Shown here: positions 24,990 through 33,943 of the stretch, one piece after another
Layout of the letters: each line of letters begins with the position of its first letter
Position numbering within the stretch: position 1 is the stretch's first letter
Assembly: GCA_945901405.1 (NCBI GenBank)
Contig: CAMDLH010000030.1
Location: forward strand, 1-44,846
Source of the DNA: Bordetella parapertussis
GTDB lineage: Bacteria; Pseudomonadota; Gammaproteobacteria; Burkholderiales; SG8-41
Reading direction: 5' to 3'
Length of the DNA: 44,846 bases
Notes under the pieces: generated by a model
What the model was told of the DNA's origin: nothing
The model's input: only the letters and a program-made list of their open reading frames with translations
Databases searched by the model: none
Position numbers and translations under genes: made by a program

Positions 24990-25415
24990 TTATTTAGCCA
25001 GCCGGAACTGCGGCAGCGTGAAATCATCGTTAAGTTTCTGGAACACCACTTCGACGCGGCGTCCGACCTTGGCCTCGGTGTACTCGGCCTCCAGCAGGTT
25101 GCCCGCCATCAGCGCGCCTGGGGCTGCGTCGAGTTCGACGATGATGCTGGCGTACGGCACCGCCGAGGCGAAGCGCTTGTCGCCGGTGTGATACATGATG
25201 GTATAGGCGTAAATCGTGCCCTTGCCCTCGACCGGCTCGAACTTCAGATCGACGCTCATGCAATTCACGCAGGTGGCGTACGGCGGATGCTGAAAATGCT
25301 TGCAGCTTTGGCAGCGCTGCAGTGACAACACACCCTTGTTGGCTGAATCCCAGAATGGTTTAGTCCATTCGTTCGGCACAGGAATCGGCCGGGTAACCTT
25401 GCTCCAGTCGCTCAT
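24990..25415 (-). CDS. DUF35 OB-fold/zinc-ribbon acyl-CoA-associated protein
   Basis: A 141-residue protein with an N-terminal rubredoxin-like zinc ribbon: Cys35, Cys38, Cys49 and Cys52 (RCQSCKHFQHPPYATCVNC). A C-terminal OB-fold follows (about 60-141; GTIYAYTIMYHT, YASIIVELDAAPGALMAGNL). DUF35 proteins bind acyl-CoA and form complexes with thiolase-fold partners. The gene lies 11 bases upstream of the Cys-less thiolase gene, the standard arrangement. The start at 25415 is chosen because the domain begins there; the longer frame to 25532 runs through non-conserved sequence. A 113-base gap separates it from the quinone oxidoreductase gene. Confidence 0.92.
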   Translation of the reverse strand: MSDWSKVTRPIPVPNEWTKPFWDSANKGVLSLQRCQSCKHFQHPPYATCVNCMSVDLKFEPVEGKGTIYAYTIMYHTGDKRFASAVPYASIIVELDAAPGALMAGNLLEAEYTEAKVGRRVEVVFQKLNDDFTLPQFRLAK

Positions 25416-25528
25416 CGTGATGATCTCGCGTCGATAAAATTGAGTGGTGAATGTATTCCAACCGCCGTGGCGCGGCAAGTGGGTCCAGAGTAATTGCCGA
25501 TTCGCAACACTTGTGGACTCCGCGGGAT

Positions 25529-26530
25529 TCACCCTTCGGCGAGTCCGCGCTCGCTAACCAAAATGCATTTGCCGATGACCTTGCGTTCTTCCACCATGCG
25601 AAGTGCTTGCTGCGTTTGTTCAAAAGTGAAGCGTTGGTGTATCAGCGGTTTCAACACGCCCGTGCGCACTTTCTCCAAAAGCCCGGAAATCAATTCAGCC
25701 CAGCGCTCGGGATTACGCCGGGTAAAGCCTCCATACGGCGCGCCCACCACCGACAAGCCGCCGAATAGAATCTTGTTCGCCGCCGCGGAGGGTATGCGCC
25801 CGCCGGCAAAGCCAACAACCAGCAGGCGTCCATCGATGGCGGTCGAACGCATCGCCGCGTCGAAGACATCGCCACCCACCGGGTCAAACGACACATCGGC
25901 GCCGCGCCCTTGGGTCAGCTCGCGTATACGCTCGGCGAGCGGTTCGGTGCGGTAGTTCACCACGTAATCAGCGCCCTCTGCCCGCACCGCGCGCAACTTA
26001 TCGTCATCACCGCCGCTGGCGATCACCGTCGCCCCCATCATCTTGCCGAGCTTCACCGCGGCCAGCCCTACTCCGCCAGAGGCGCCATGCACCGCGAGCA
26101 CCTCGCCTGGCGCAAGCCGCGCACGATGCGTCAGCGCGTAGTAGCTTGTGCCAAAGTTCAGTGGAAATCCAGCGATGCCGGTGAGCCGGATTTCCTCTGG
26201 CACGCGCACTACGCGTTGCGCGGCAAGCGTCACTTCATCGGCGAAACACTCGCGCACATCGTTGTTTTGCACCAGCACACGGTCGCCTTCCTTGACGTTG
26301 GTGACGCCAGCGCCGCATTCAATGACGATGCCTGCACCCTCGGTGCCCAGAACGAAGGGCGGTGTGAGCTTTACTTGATAACGGCCCGCAATGACCAGCA
26401 GATCACCGAAATTGACCCCAGCCGCATGAATGTCCACGCGCACCTCGCCTGCACCGGGGCGGCGCGTGGGCCAATCCATAAGCTTGAGGACTTCCGGTCC
26501 GCCCAGCGCTGTGCAGACCACGGCTTTCAT
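25529..26530 (-). CDS. NADPH:quinone oxidoreductase-like, zinc-free MDR family
   Basis: A 333-aa medium-chain dehydrogenase/reductase. It begins MKAVVCTALGGPEVLKL, typical of the quinone oxidoreductase branch. It has GVNFGDLLVIAGRYQ, and the nucleotide-binding fold HGASGGVGLAAVKLGKMMGATVIA. There is no structural-zinc cysteine cluster, as expected for the QOR branch. It would reduce a quinone or an enoyl/enone intermediate with NADPH. The ATG at 26530 overlaps the stop of the CoA ligase gene by four bases (ATGA), so the two are translationally coupled. That favours 26530 over the in-frame 26545. Confidence 0.9.
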   Translation of the reverse strand: MKAVVCTALGGPEVLKLMDWPTRRPGAGEVRVDIHAAGVNFGDLLVIAGRYQVKLTPPFVLGTEGAGIVIECGAGVTNVKEGDRVLVQNNDVRECFADEVTLAAQRVVRVPEEIRLTGIAGFPLNFGTSYYALTHRARLAPGEVLAVHGASGGVGLAAVKLGKMMGATVIASGGDDDKLRAVRAEGADYVVNYRTEPLAERIRELTQGRGADVSFDPVGGDVFDAAMRSTAIDGRLLVVGFAGGRIPSAAANKILFGGLSVVGAPYGGFTRRNPERWAELISGLLEKVRTGVLKPLIHQRFTFEQTQQALRMVEERKVIGKCILVSERGLAEG

Positions 26531-28134
26531 GTGCGGCGTTCCCATGTCGGCGAACTATCCCACACCCCTTCGCCCAAACCTTGTTGCGCCAGCCGCTGCT
26601 TTTCAACCTTGTTCGTGCCCGTGCGCGGCAATGCCTCGACGAACTCAATATAACGCGGCAGCATGAATTTGGGCAGCCGCTCTTGCAGCCACGCGTATAA
26701 CTCCCCCGGCGCCAAAGATTCGCTCTTTTTAACCACCGCAACCAGCCGGATATCGTCTTCGCCCGATGCGGCCGGATGCGCAAGCACCGCGCATTCCGCG
26801 ATTGCCGGATGCGCCGCGACGCCGTGTTCGACCTCTGATGAAGACACATTTTCGCCGCGCCGCCGGATGCGTTCTTTCTTGCGATCCACGTAAAAGTAAT
26901 TGCCTTCTTCGTCGCGCCGCAGAATGTCGCCGGTGTGAAACCACAGGTTGCGCCACGCATCGAGCGTGGCCTGCGGCTTGTTGAGATAACCCTGCATCGC
27001 GATGTAGGGCTTGCGCGGACGGCCGACCAGTTCGCCTGGTTCCCCCACTGGTACCGGAACGTCCTTATCGTCAACCAGCGCGATGTCCCAATCCTCATGC
27101 GCGCGGCCAGTCGATCCCAACGTGCGTTGCGGATACGGCGTGTAGAGCAAATAGCTGGTCTCGGTCATCGCGAACGCTTCGAGGGTGCGCACGCCAAAGC
27201 GCGCCTCGAATTCAAGATCGTGTGCCGCGTTGAAGATCGCACGCACCTTGTGCGCCCGGTCATGGGGGCCGGGCGGCTGCGCTTTGACCAGCGCAACGAC
27301 AGCATGCACGATATAAGCGAGTGTTGCGTTGTATTTGGCGGCTTGCTCCCAATAACGCGAGGCGCTGAAACGCTCGTCGATCACCGCATGCGCGCCCAGC
27401 ACCAGCGCGGGCAGCGCGCACATGCGGCTCGATAGCCCGTGAAACAGCGGCAACGGCGAATACAAAATATCGTCGCGCGTCATGCCGGACAAACGCATGA
27501 ACGTGCACGCCGATTGGAACGCCAGCCCATCGGGAAGCAACACGCCCTTCGCCGGCCCTGTGGTGCCCGAGGTGTAGGAAATAAACCCGATGCGGCGAAA
27601 GTCACCCGCGATTTCAGGATCATCCGCGCCGCGCTCGTAAAGATCATCGAACGGCACGATGCGATCAGGTGCAACAATTTGCCCGGTGCCATGCGTGCGG
27701 CCAACAACGGCAAGCCACGGAATCATGCGCTTGAACTCCGGTTGCATCGAATCCAATGCGCCCAGCAACTCATCGTTAACAATGACCGCGCCGGCCTGCG
27801 CATCTTCAACTTGCGCTTCAAGCGCAAACCCTTTCAGGTTCGTGTTGAGCGGCACGATGGCCGCACCGAGCAGACCGCACGCGTACCACGTGAAAACAAA
27901 CTCGGCTCGGTTGGGCAACAACAGCAACACGCGGCTGCCCTCCTTGATGCCCCGCCGCGCCAGCCCGCGCGCGAGATCACGACAACGCTGTTCTGTCTCG
28001 GCAAAGGTGTATGTGCGCGCGCCGAAGGTAAGATAGGGTCTATCACCATCCTGCGCCGCGCGCTGCCGCAAAAAGCGCCCTATGCTGCGATGCTCAAGCG
28101 GCAGATCGTACAAATTATCAGCGTGTGGCGTCAT
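26527..28134 (-). CDS. AMP-dependent acyl-CoA synthetase/ligase
   Basis: A 535-residue adenylate-forming enzyme that would activate a carboxylic acid to its CoA thioester with ATP. The phosphate loop is ISYTSGTTGPAKGVLLP (about 189-205). Then come the nucleotide region TLGSTGRAHEDWDIALVDD, LWFHTGDILRRDEEGNYFYVDRKKERIRRRGENV (hinge and A8 motif), and the C-terminal LPRTGTNKVEKQRL with the catalytic lysine. It most resembles crotonobetaine/carnitine-CoA-ligase-like and long-chain-type branches, so the substrate is open. It is the first gene of the six-gene minus-strand operon and is divergent from the receptor gene at 28229, whose protein may deliver the acid. Confidence 0.92.
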   Translation of the reverse strand: MTPHADNLYDLPLEHRSIGRFLRQRAAQDGDRPYLTFGARTYTFAETEQRCRDLARGLARRGIKEGSRVLLLLPNRAEFVFTWYACGLLGAAIVPLNTNLKGFALEAQVEDAQAGAVIVNDELLGALDSMQPEFKRMIPWLAVVGRTHGTGQIVAPDRIVPFDDLYERGADDPEIAGDFRRIGFISYTSGTTGPAKGVLLPDGLAFQSACTFMRLSGMTRDDILYSPLPLFHGLSSRMCALPALVLGAHAVIDERFSASRYWEQAAKYNATLAYIVHAVVALVKAQPPGPHDRAHKVRAIFNAAHDLEFEARFGVRTLEAFAMTETSYLLYTPYPQRTLGSTGRAHEDWDIALVDDKDVPVPVGEPGELVGRPRKPYIAMQGYLNKPQATLDAWRNLWFHTGDILRRDEEGNYFYVDRKKERIRRRGENVSSSEVEHGVAAHPAIAECAVLAHPAASGEDDIRLVAVVKKSESLAPGELYAWLQERLPKFMLPRYIEFVEALPRTGTNKVEKQRLAQQGLGEGVWDSSPTWERRT

Positions 28135-28228
28135 TGCGCGGCAGGACTTCGTGCGAATTTTCCATGGGGTTCGCGACGTATACTACACTAGCAAAACAAC
28201 AGTTCATCAAATCCATGCGAGGACATTC

Positions 28229-29191
28229 ATGCGCTTAATGTCGATTGCCCTGGCGCTGCTGGCGGCGTCATCAACGGCGCTTGTGCAGGCGCAAGCCTAT
28301 CCAAACAAACCCATACGCTTGCTGATCCCCTTCGCAACCGGCGGCGGCGCTGATGTGGTGTGCCGCCCGTTCGTGCAAAAACTGAGCGACCGGCTCGGCC
28401 AATCCATCGTTTATGAAAACCGCGGCGGCGCGGGCGGCGTGCTCGCGGGTGAGACCGTCGCGCGCGCGGCGCCGGATGGTTACACATTGCTGGTCGGCGC
28501 GGTGTCGGTGATGACTGTCACCGTGAATCTGATGAAGATGCCGTTCGATCCGGCCGCGGATTTCGCGCCAATCACCAAGATCGCGGATGTGGCAAGCCTG
28601 CTCGCGGCACGCCCCGGTCTTGCACCGCGCACGCTGAAGGAACTCGTCGATTACGCAAAGACGAGTCCGGGCAAATTGATCTGGGGCATCTCAGGCATCG
28701 GCTCGTCGGGGCATCTTGCGATGGAGCGATTCAGGCTCGAGCAAAAAATCGACGTAACGCAAGTCGTCTACAAGGGCGCCGGCCCCGGCACGCTGGCATT
28801 GCTCAGCAATGAAATCGACATCATGTCGGCCAACCCCGGCGTCTTCATGGGGCATATCAAGGCCGGGCGCCTGCGGCCGATCGCGGTGTCCAGCGAGCTG
28901 CGGCTTGCCATCCTGCCCGACCTGCCGACCTACGGCGAGATGGGTTTCCCCGGCTACATACACGGCTCGTGGTACGGTCTCGTCGCGCCGGCGCGCACAC
29001 CCGCCGCGATCATCAACCGGCTGCACGGCGAGAGCGTCAAGGTGCTGCAGGATGCCGGCATCGTTGCAGGATTCGCCCGCGACGGCGGCACGCCCGGCGG
29101 CAACACGCCGCAGGCGTTTGCACGTGAAATCCGCGAGGAAATCGCCGCCTCGGCCAAGGTAATCAAGGACGCGAAGATCCGGTTGCAGTAG
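28229..29191 (+). CDS. Bug/TctC-family periplasmic solute receptor
   Basis: A 320-aa receptor with a clear signal peptide (MRLMSIALALLAASSTALVQA before QAYPNKPIRLL). First-lobe loop: PFATGGGADVVCRPF. Then IVYENRGGAGGVLAGETVARAAPDGYTLLVG, and the second lobe has YKGAGPGTLALLSNEIDIM. The gene diverges from the CoA ligase gene with 94 bases between the start codons, so a shared regulatory region is likely and the receptor probably serves that pathway. The start is set at 28229 because the frame before it overlaps the promoter region of the divergent gene. It is convergent with the next receptor gene (29200). Confidence 0.92.
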   Translation: MRLMSIALALLAASSTALVQAQAYPNKPIRLLIPFATGGGADVVCRPFVQKLSDRLGQSIVYENRGGAGGVLAGETVARAAPDGYTLLVGAVSVMTVTVNLMKMPFDPAADFAPITKIADVASLLAARPGLAPRTLKELVDYAKTSPGKLIWGISGIGSSGHLAMERFRLEQKIDVTQVVYKGAGPGTLALLSNEIDIMSANPGVFMGHIKAGRLRPIAVSSELRLAILPDLPTYGEMGFPGYIHGSWYGLVAPARTPAAIINRLHGESVKVLQDAGIVAGFARDGGTPGGNTPQAFAREIREEIAASAKVIKDAKIRLQ

Positions 29192-29199
29192 CGCGGCCC

Positions 29200-30171
29200 T
29201 CATTTCAGCTTGATGCCGGTATCCTTGATGAGTTTGGCCCAGCGCGATGTTTCAAATTCAAGATACTTGCCGAGCACTTCGGGCGTGCCGCCGAGCGGTG
29301 TCACCCCCAGCGTCTGAAAGCGCTCGCGCACGTCCGGCGACTGCAACATGCGGTTGATCTCGGCGTTTAACTTGTCGATAACCGCGCGGGGCGTGCGCGC
29401 GGGCGCAAAAACGTTGTACCAAGAAATCATGTCGTAACCGGGCACGCCCGACTCTGCGATAGTGGGTATGTCGAGCGCGACCTCGGCGCGTTTGGCGCTG
29501 CTCACCGCCAGACCGCGCAGCTTGCCGCTGCGCGCGTACGGCAAGGTGCCGGTGATCACGTTGAAGACGCCCTGCGTCTCGCCGCCGATCACCGATGTGA
29601 CCGCGGGGCCGCCGCCCTTGAACGGTACATGCAACAAATCGATGTTGGCCGTGTAACGGAATAATTCCATCGCCAGATGCGACGAGGTGCCCGCCCCCGA
29701 TGAGGCGAATGTCAATCTACCGGGTTGCGCCTTGGCGAGCGTGACTATGTCGCGCGCGGATTTCGCGGGCAACGATGGATTCACCGCCAGCAGGTAAGGC
29801 ATCTGCGCCAGCAGAATCACCGGCGCGAGATCGGTGATCGGATTGTATGGCAGTTTGTAGAGCGACACATTGATCGCGATCCCCGCCGACGTGGTAAGCA
29901 AGGTGTAGCCATCCGGCGGAGCGCGCACCACGAGATCAACGCCGATGGTCGAACCCGCGCCAGGCCGGTTGTCGATGATCACGGGCTGCCCCCAGGCCTC
30001 GTGAAATTTCTGCGACAGCACGCGGCCCACGAGATCATTCGAGCCGCCGGGCGTGAATGGAACCACGAGGCGTATGGGTTTGGTTGGATACTTTGCATCC
30101 GCGGCGGCCACGTTGCCCGGCGCAAGCAAAACAGCACATGGAACGAGTGCAACAATAGTACGCACCATCAT
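29200..30171 (-). CDS. Bug/TctC-family periplasmic solute receptor
   Basis: A 323-aa receptor starting at the ATG at 30171, preceded by GGGGAAG at suitable spacing. The signal peptide is MMVRTIVALVPCAVLLAPGNVAA, cut before ADAKYPTKPIRL. Landmarks: PFTPGGSNDLVGRVL, IIDNRPGAGSTIGVDLVVRAPPDGYTLL, PFKGGGPAVTSVIGGETQ. The substitution G-G-S-N-D in the ligand loop is common in the family. It lies 52 bases downstream of another receptor gene in the same direction, and the pair looks like a tandem duplication that has since diverged. The 3' end is only eight bases from the convergent receptor gene. Confidence 0.92.
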   Translation of the reverse strand: MMVRTIVALVPCAVLLAPGNVAAADAKYPTKPIRLVVPFTPGGSNDLVGRVLSQKFHEAWGQPVIIDNRPGAGSTIGVDLVVRAPPDGYTLLTTSAGIAINVSLYKLPYNPITDLAPVILLAQMPYLLAVNPSLPAKSARDIVTLAKAQPGRLTFASSGAGTSSHLAMELFRYTANIDLLHVPFKGGGPAVTSVIGGETQGVFNVITGTLPYARSGKLRGLAVSSAKRAEVALDIPTIAESGVPGYDMISWYNVFAPARTPRAVIDKLNAEINRMLQSPDVRERFQTLGVTPLGGTPEVLGKYLEFETSRWAKLIKDTGIKLK

Positions 30172-30223
30172 CGACTTCCCCACGCAAGGAATACATTTCA
30201 TCAGGCAACTGCCCGCACGATCA

Positions 30224-31174
30224 TTACAACCCCAGTTTCTTTTTCACCGCCTCGATTTCGCGAATGTCCTGCGTCAGTTGCGCCTTGAATTCCGCGGGCC
30301 GTTGAAAGCCATCGAGTTGCGTGACTTGTTTCAGGTAGGTTTTCCACTCCGGCGTCTGCTGTGCTTTCTGCATCGCCGCCACCAGCCGGTCGATCACCGG
30401 CTGCGGCAAGCCGCTCTTGCCCATGACGCCGCGCCACTGGTAACGCACGATATTCCAGCCGCGCTCCTTGTAAGTTGGTACATTGGGGAAATCCTCCAGC
30501 CGCTGATCGGAAGACACCGCCAGCACGCGCAGCTTGCCCGAGGCAATCAAATGTTTGGCGTTGCCGGGATTGGTGGCGACGCTATCAACGTGCCCGCCGG
30601 CAGCCGCCGTCAACGCCGGGCCGCCGCCCTTGTAGGGTATCCAGTTGGTACTGATTTTCGCGGCATCGGAAAACGCCTCCCACGCCACGCGATGGGCACT
30701 CATCTGGAACGGCCCGCCCACGTTCATCTTGCCGGGATTGGCGCGTGCATATTTCACGAACTCGTCAATCGTTTTGAATGGAATGCTGGCTGGCACCAGC
30801 AAGCCATACGGATCGATCTGCCCGCGCACCAGCATTTGCAGATCATCGGGCTTGAAGCCCGCCGCAGGCTCACTGAACAACGTCGCCAGCGTCAGTGTAT
30901 TGGTTGCAATCGTGTAACCATCCGCCGGCGCGCGCAGCATCGCATTGACCATGATGATGCCGTCCGCGCCCGTGCGATTTTCAACAATGACGTTTTGCCC
31001 CAGCTCGCGCGTCAGCAGCCGCGCCATCGTGCGCGCATAGATGTCCACCGGCGAGCCGGCCTCCGACCAACACAGCATGGTGATCGGCTTGGCTGGATAG
31101 TCTTGCGCCGAAGCGGCATTGACACACAACGCAAACAATAGCGATGTTATTGTAAGTAATTGTTTTTTAAACAT
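30224..31174 (-). CDS. Bug/TctC-family periplasmic solute receptor; start region made by AT-rich motif
   Basis: A 316-aa receptor. The signal peptide begins MFKKQLLTITSLLFALCVNAASA, before QDYPAKPITML. The first codons (ATG TTT AAA AAA CAA TTA CTT ACA) coincide with a copy of the dispersed AT-rich motif, so the positively charged n-region is encoded by the motif. Ligand loop CWSEAGSPVDIYART departs from P-x-x-x-G-G. Later landmarks are VIVENRTGADGIIMVNAMLRAPADGYTI and YKGGGPALTAAAGGHVD. The ATG at 31174 is preferred over the in-frame 31225 because it opens a standard signal peptide. It is the first of a two-gene unit with the receptor gene at 29200. Confidence 0.9.
   Translation of the reverse strand: MFKKQLLTITSLLFALCVNAASAQDYPAKPITMLCWSEAGSPVDIYARTMARLLTRELGQNVIVENRTGADGIIMVNAMLRAPADGYTIATNTLTLATLFSEPAAGFKPDDLQMLVRGQIDPYGLLVPASIPFKTIDEFVKYARANPGKMNVGGPFQMSAHRVAWEAFSDAAKISTNWIPYKGGGPALTAAAGGHVDSVATNPGNAKHLIASGKLRVLAVSSDQRLEDFPNVPTYKERGWNIVRYQWRGVMGKSGLPQPVIDRLVAAMQKAQQTPEWKTYLKQVTQLDGFQRPAEFKAQLTQDIREIEAVKKKLGL
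31153..31171 (-). repeat. Dispersed AT-rich motif, copy E
   Basis: The minus strand reads TTTAAAAAACAATTACTTA, the shared core with one extra A. It begins directly after the ATG of the receptor gene (31172-31174), so it encodes residues 2-7. Confidence 0.75.
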
Positions 31175-32235
31175 TTTTATGAAATTCGTTGTCCGGTCTG
31201 AATGCGGTTGCAGGAATGTTATCAATTCACCTTCGGATAGTAGTGCGTTAACTTAACGCGGTGACGCCTGCGCTGAGCGGGTGATCCAACTGTATCTTCA
31301 TGTGCGCAACTGGCATCCCGAACCTGGGACACGAACATGATACAGCAAGGCCTGCGGCACCAAACATTGCCACGAGCAGGTTCTCTCGGTTCTTCTTATC
31401 CGGCGCGAACAAAAAAATAGCGGAGGCGGCTCGATCACTGGAATGGAACGCCAGCGCCAACTGCGGTCAAGGCTCCGCGTATGCTATCTTTGCAGCAGAT
31501 GCGCTCATCCGTAGCACAGTTGACCCGTTATGCTTTCGAGTTGAATCCGGCCGCGCACGCGCCCAACCGTGCCGTGATTGTACGAATATTCTGCGCAGTG
31601 TTCTCCGCTAGCATGAAAGCAAAGTGCCGGGCTTGGCACTGCGCGCCTCTGGAATTGTTGCAACTGCGGATTATTCCAACAATCCGTTATTTCGCCATAG
31701 CGAACCGCTGAATTGCCTGGCCAAATCCCCATGCGTTACGTGGAGAGTCGTGATTTTATCTGCTGGATAGCGTCAGAATACGCATCTGGTGGGCGGCAAT
31801 GTTTGGCAATGATTCGACGCTGCTAAGTGAGGGGCGTTGCAGCGAAGAGCGCCCGGTCTACCCTCGACAGCCGACATTCATGAACGACTACGCTATGGCG
31901 TTAAGTCGGCCGTAGCCGCCATAGGGCGATGATGCCTTGAGCGTCGGCTGCGCGTCGCATTGCTGCCCTACGATCCGTAATCATCGAAAAGCTTGCGGTG
32001 ACGATCTTGTGCGACCGCTTACAAAAAAGCGCTACTCACACTATCGACCCGTACCAGCTGTTCAGCGTTTTCCGAAGCGGCCATTCAACGGCATGGTTCT
32101 GGCGCGCGCCACTTTCGATGCATCGCAATTGTAATCACCGAGGTCTTTTAGCTCGTCGCAGCTTGTGTCAGCCTGCCGATGCCAAAAAGCCAACGTATGA
32201 CGTAAGTCGTGGAAACGAAAATCCGTTACATTGCC
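31175..32235. other. Gene-poor degenerate stretch
   Basis: About 1.06 kb with no recognisable gene. The open frames on both strands are short, overlap each other, lack good ribosome binding sites and show no family motif. Sequence around 31850-31935 (TCGACAGCCGACATTCATG, GTAGCCGCCATAGGGCG) resembles degenerate intergenic repeats seen again at 34010-34200. The stretch probably holds decayed genes or old insertion remnants. The right end may carry the 3' region of the GAF gene transcript. Confidence 0.5.
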
Positions 32236-32766
32236 TTAATGTGTTTCATCAGCGTTGGTTCTCTTGGCGCGCGCATCGCGGATTGCATATTGCATCTCGA
32301 AGAAATCGACGACAGTGCCGGAAAAATCTCGCAATAAATGCTGCTGGGTGGCTGTGAAGTCGATCCGCGGTTGATTATCGATGACGCAGAATGTCCCAAG
32401 CGCATATCCCTGTCGCGATAAAAGCGGGGCACCGGCGTAAAAGCGGATATGCGGATTCCCAGTTACCAGTGGATTCTGCTTGAAGCGACTATCCTCTTGC
32501 GCATCTTCTACAATGAAGACTGCCGTTCCCTTGATCGCGTGCGTGCAGAACGAGATGTCGCGGGCCGTCTCTCGAACATTCAAGCCCAATGCCGACTTGA
32601 ACCATTGACGATCCTTATCAATCAGCGATATCAGCACGATCGGCGTACCAAACACCGCGCCTGCAATTCGCGTTAGCCGATCGAATCGTTCCTCGAAATC
32701 CGTGTCAAGGACCCCGTACTTATATAAAGTGGCCAGCCGTTCGCTTTCATTTACAGACAATTCCAT
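32236..32766 (-). CDS. Stand-alone GAF-domain protein
   Basis: A 176-residue protein that is almost entirely one GAF domain. N-terminal helix NESERLATLYKYGVLDTDFEERFDRLTRIA, then the family core VLISLIDKDRQWFKSALGLNVRETARDISFCTHAI, VEDAQEDSRFKQNPLVTGNPHIRFYAGAPLLSRQGYALGTFCVID. This is the subtype found at the N-terminus of many diguanylate cyclases and histidine kinases. Here no output domain follows before the stop, so it may be a truncated sensor or a free ligand-binding or fRMsr-like protein. An AAGGAG-type site lies just before the ATG, which supports a real gene. It is isolated, with gene-poor DNA on both sides. Confidence 0.85.
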   Translation of the reverse strand: MELSVNESERLATLYKYGVLDTDFEERFDRLTRIAGAVFGTPIVLISLIDKDRQWFKSALGLNVRETARDISFCTHAIKGTAVFIVEDAQEDSRFKQNPLVTGNPHIRFYAGAPLLSRQGYALGTFCVIDNQPRIDFTATQQHLLRDFSGTVVDFFEMQYAIRDARAKRTNADETH

Positions 32767-33320
32767 GATGTTGCTCCTTGGCTAGGAGTCCATTATGCGC
32801 GCATACGCCAAGAATTAGAAGAATGACGAGTTCTTTTGACAGCCTTATGGCTGGTTGGGACGCGGAAACGAAACGTAACAGCCAACCGCCGCTTCTGGCC
32901 GGTAGGGTGAATTCGATGTGGTGCCCGTAAACCGCCGGTGTCGAATTTTCGACACACGGCCCATCGGTTTCTTACCGGCAGATTTGCCAAAGTCGGCACC
33001 CGGCCAAAAGGCGACTGTCGTTGTTACGTTTAAAATTGACGGCAATGCCCGTTAAATTCGCCGGTTGTTCCTGCTGATTTGACTGTGCCATAGCCAGTTG
33101 CGACGTGCTGGGGGCAGCCACGACTGGCGATTGAAGGGGCGCCCCCTTTTGTTTTTTGCGGACTGCGATTGCGCCCATTGGCATTAGCAATTTTCATTTG
33201 CATTGGTGCGACCCTAATAGCAGGTGTATATTTTACATAGTGCTGGGCGCAAACCGCGCAGTCCGGCCTACTGCGACAGCGGTCACTGTGCGCGGTGTCC
33301 CGTAATCAGTGGAGGCAATC
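32767..33320. other. Gene-poor stretch upstream of the cupin-like gene
   Basis: About 550 bases without a convincing gene. Minus-strand short frames (for example 32972-33190) show no known motif. Phrases such as TTTGCCAAAGTCGGCACCCG near 32985 resemble degenerate intergenic repeats. The AT-rich segment at 33185-33240 may contain the promoter of the downstream exported protein gene, but no clear -35/-10 pair was found. Confidence 0.45.
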
Positions 33321-33740
33321 ATGAAACATCATGTTCGTTTGTTTGTAGGGGCATTACTGGCAGCGTTCACGTTCTTCGGTGTGTCGGGTATCACGTTGGC
33401 GCAGGACAAGGGAAAAGACGCAAAAGCAGCGCCGGCGGCAACGGCGGAAAAAGCACCTGCTGCGAAGGGGACCGGCAGTACTAAGGTCCTATTTGAAAAC
33501 GAAAAAGTGAGAGTCACAGAGGCTCGGTGGAAACCCGGACAGGGGGGGCCCAGTCAGGAACGTCCGGACCGGTTGAGCTACGACGTTCAGGGAGGGACAT
33601 TCTTGCGCACCTATCCTGACGGCAAGAAGGTGAAAATCGAGGCCCGCACCGGAGAATGGCGATGGGTTGAGAAGGGCACCTACAGCTTCGAGAACGTGGG
33701 CAAGACTGAAATCATCCAGCACACCGTGCGTTTCAAATAG
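33321..33740 (+). CDS. Small exported cupin-like protein without the metal-binding histidines
   Basis: A 139-residue protein. The signal peptide is MKHHVRLFVGALLAAFTFFGVSGITLAQ, followed by a Lys/Ala-rich linker (about 29-48) and a single cupin-type barrel: KVLFENEKVRVTEARWKPGQGGPSQERPDRLSYDVQGGTFLRTYPDGKKVKIEARTGEWRWVEKGTYSFENVGKTEI. The layout matches small cupins, but the first cupin motif has Gln/Arg/Asp where His pairs usually lie, so metal binding is doubtful. GGAGG six bases before the ATG at 33321 fixes the start in preference to 33309. A strong terminator follows at 33807. It is a complete monocistronic gene within a decayed region, which suggests it is under selection. Confidence 0.82.
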   Translation: MKHHVRLFVGALLAAFTFFGVSGITLAQDKGKDAKAAPAATAEKAPAAKGTGSTKVLFENEKVRVTEARWKPGQGGPSQERPDRLSYDVQGGTFLRTYPDGKKVKIEARTGEWRWVEKGTYSFENVGKTEIIQHTVRFK

Positions 33741-33806
33741 TACGGGACAGCTATAGCCCTGCGCAGCACGGTCTATTTTCTGTCCTGCTGTTCAATCCCA
33801 GACTGC

Positions 33807-33830
33807 CCCCGCTTCGGCGGGGTTTTCTTT
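33807..33830 (+). terminator. Rho-independent terminator after the cupin-like gene
   Basis: CCCCGC, a TTCG tetraloop and GCGGGG form a perfect 6-base-pair stem (33807-33822), followed by TTTTCTTT. It lies 66 bases after the stop codon of the small exported protein. Confidence 0.92.
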
Positions 33831-33943
33831 GTGCGCGCTCGGAGTAATTGCCGATAGCGCGTACTTCCGCTTACAAGCGTTTATTGTGATGAAATTGCGT
33901 TGGCGCTACGTTGCTGCCGGACGTGAATGCTAAAGTCGATTGA

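Noticed and set aside
31248..31611. Overlapping short frames on both strands in the gene-poor stretch
   Set aside because: They lack motif similarity, supported starts and coding-like composition; treated as decayed DNA.
32972..33190. A 72-codon minus-strand frame upstream of the GAF gene
   Set aside because: No ribosome binding site, no recognisable domain, and the sequence resembles degenerate intergenic repeats.
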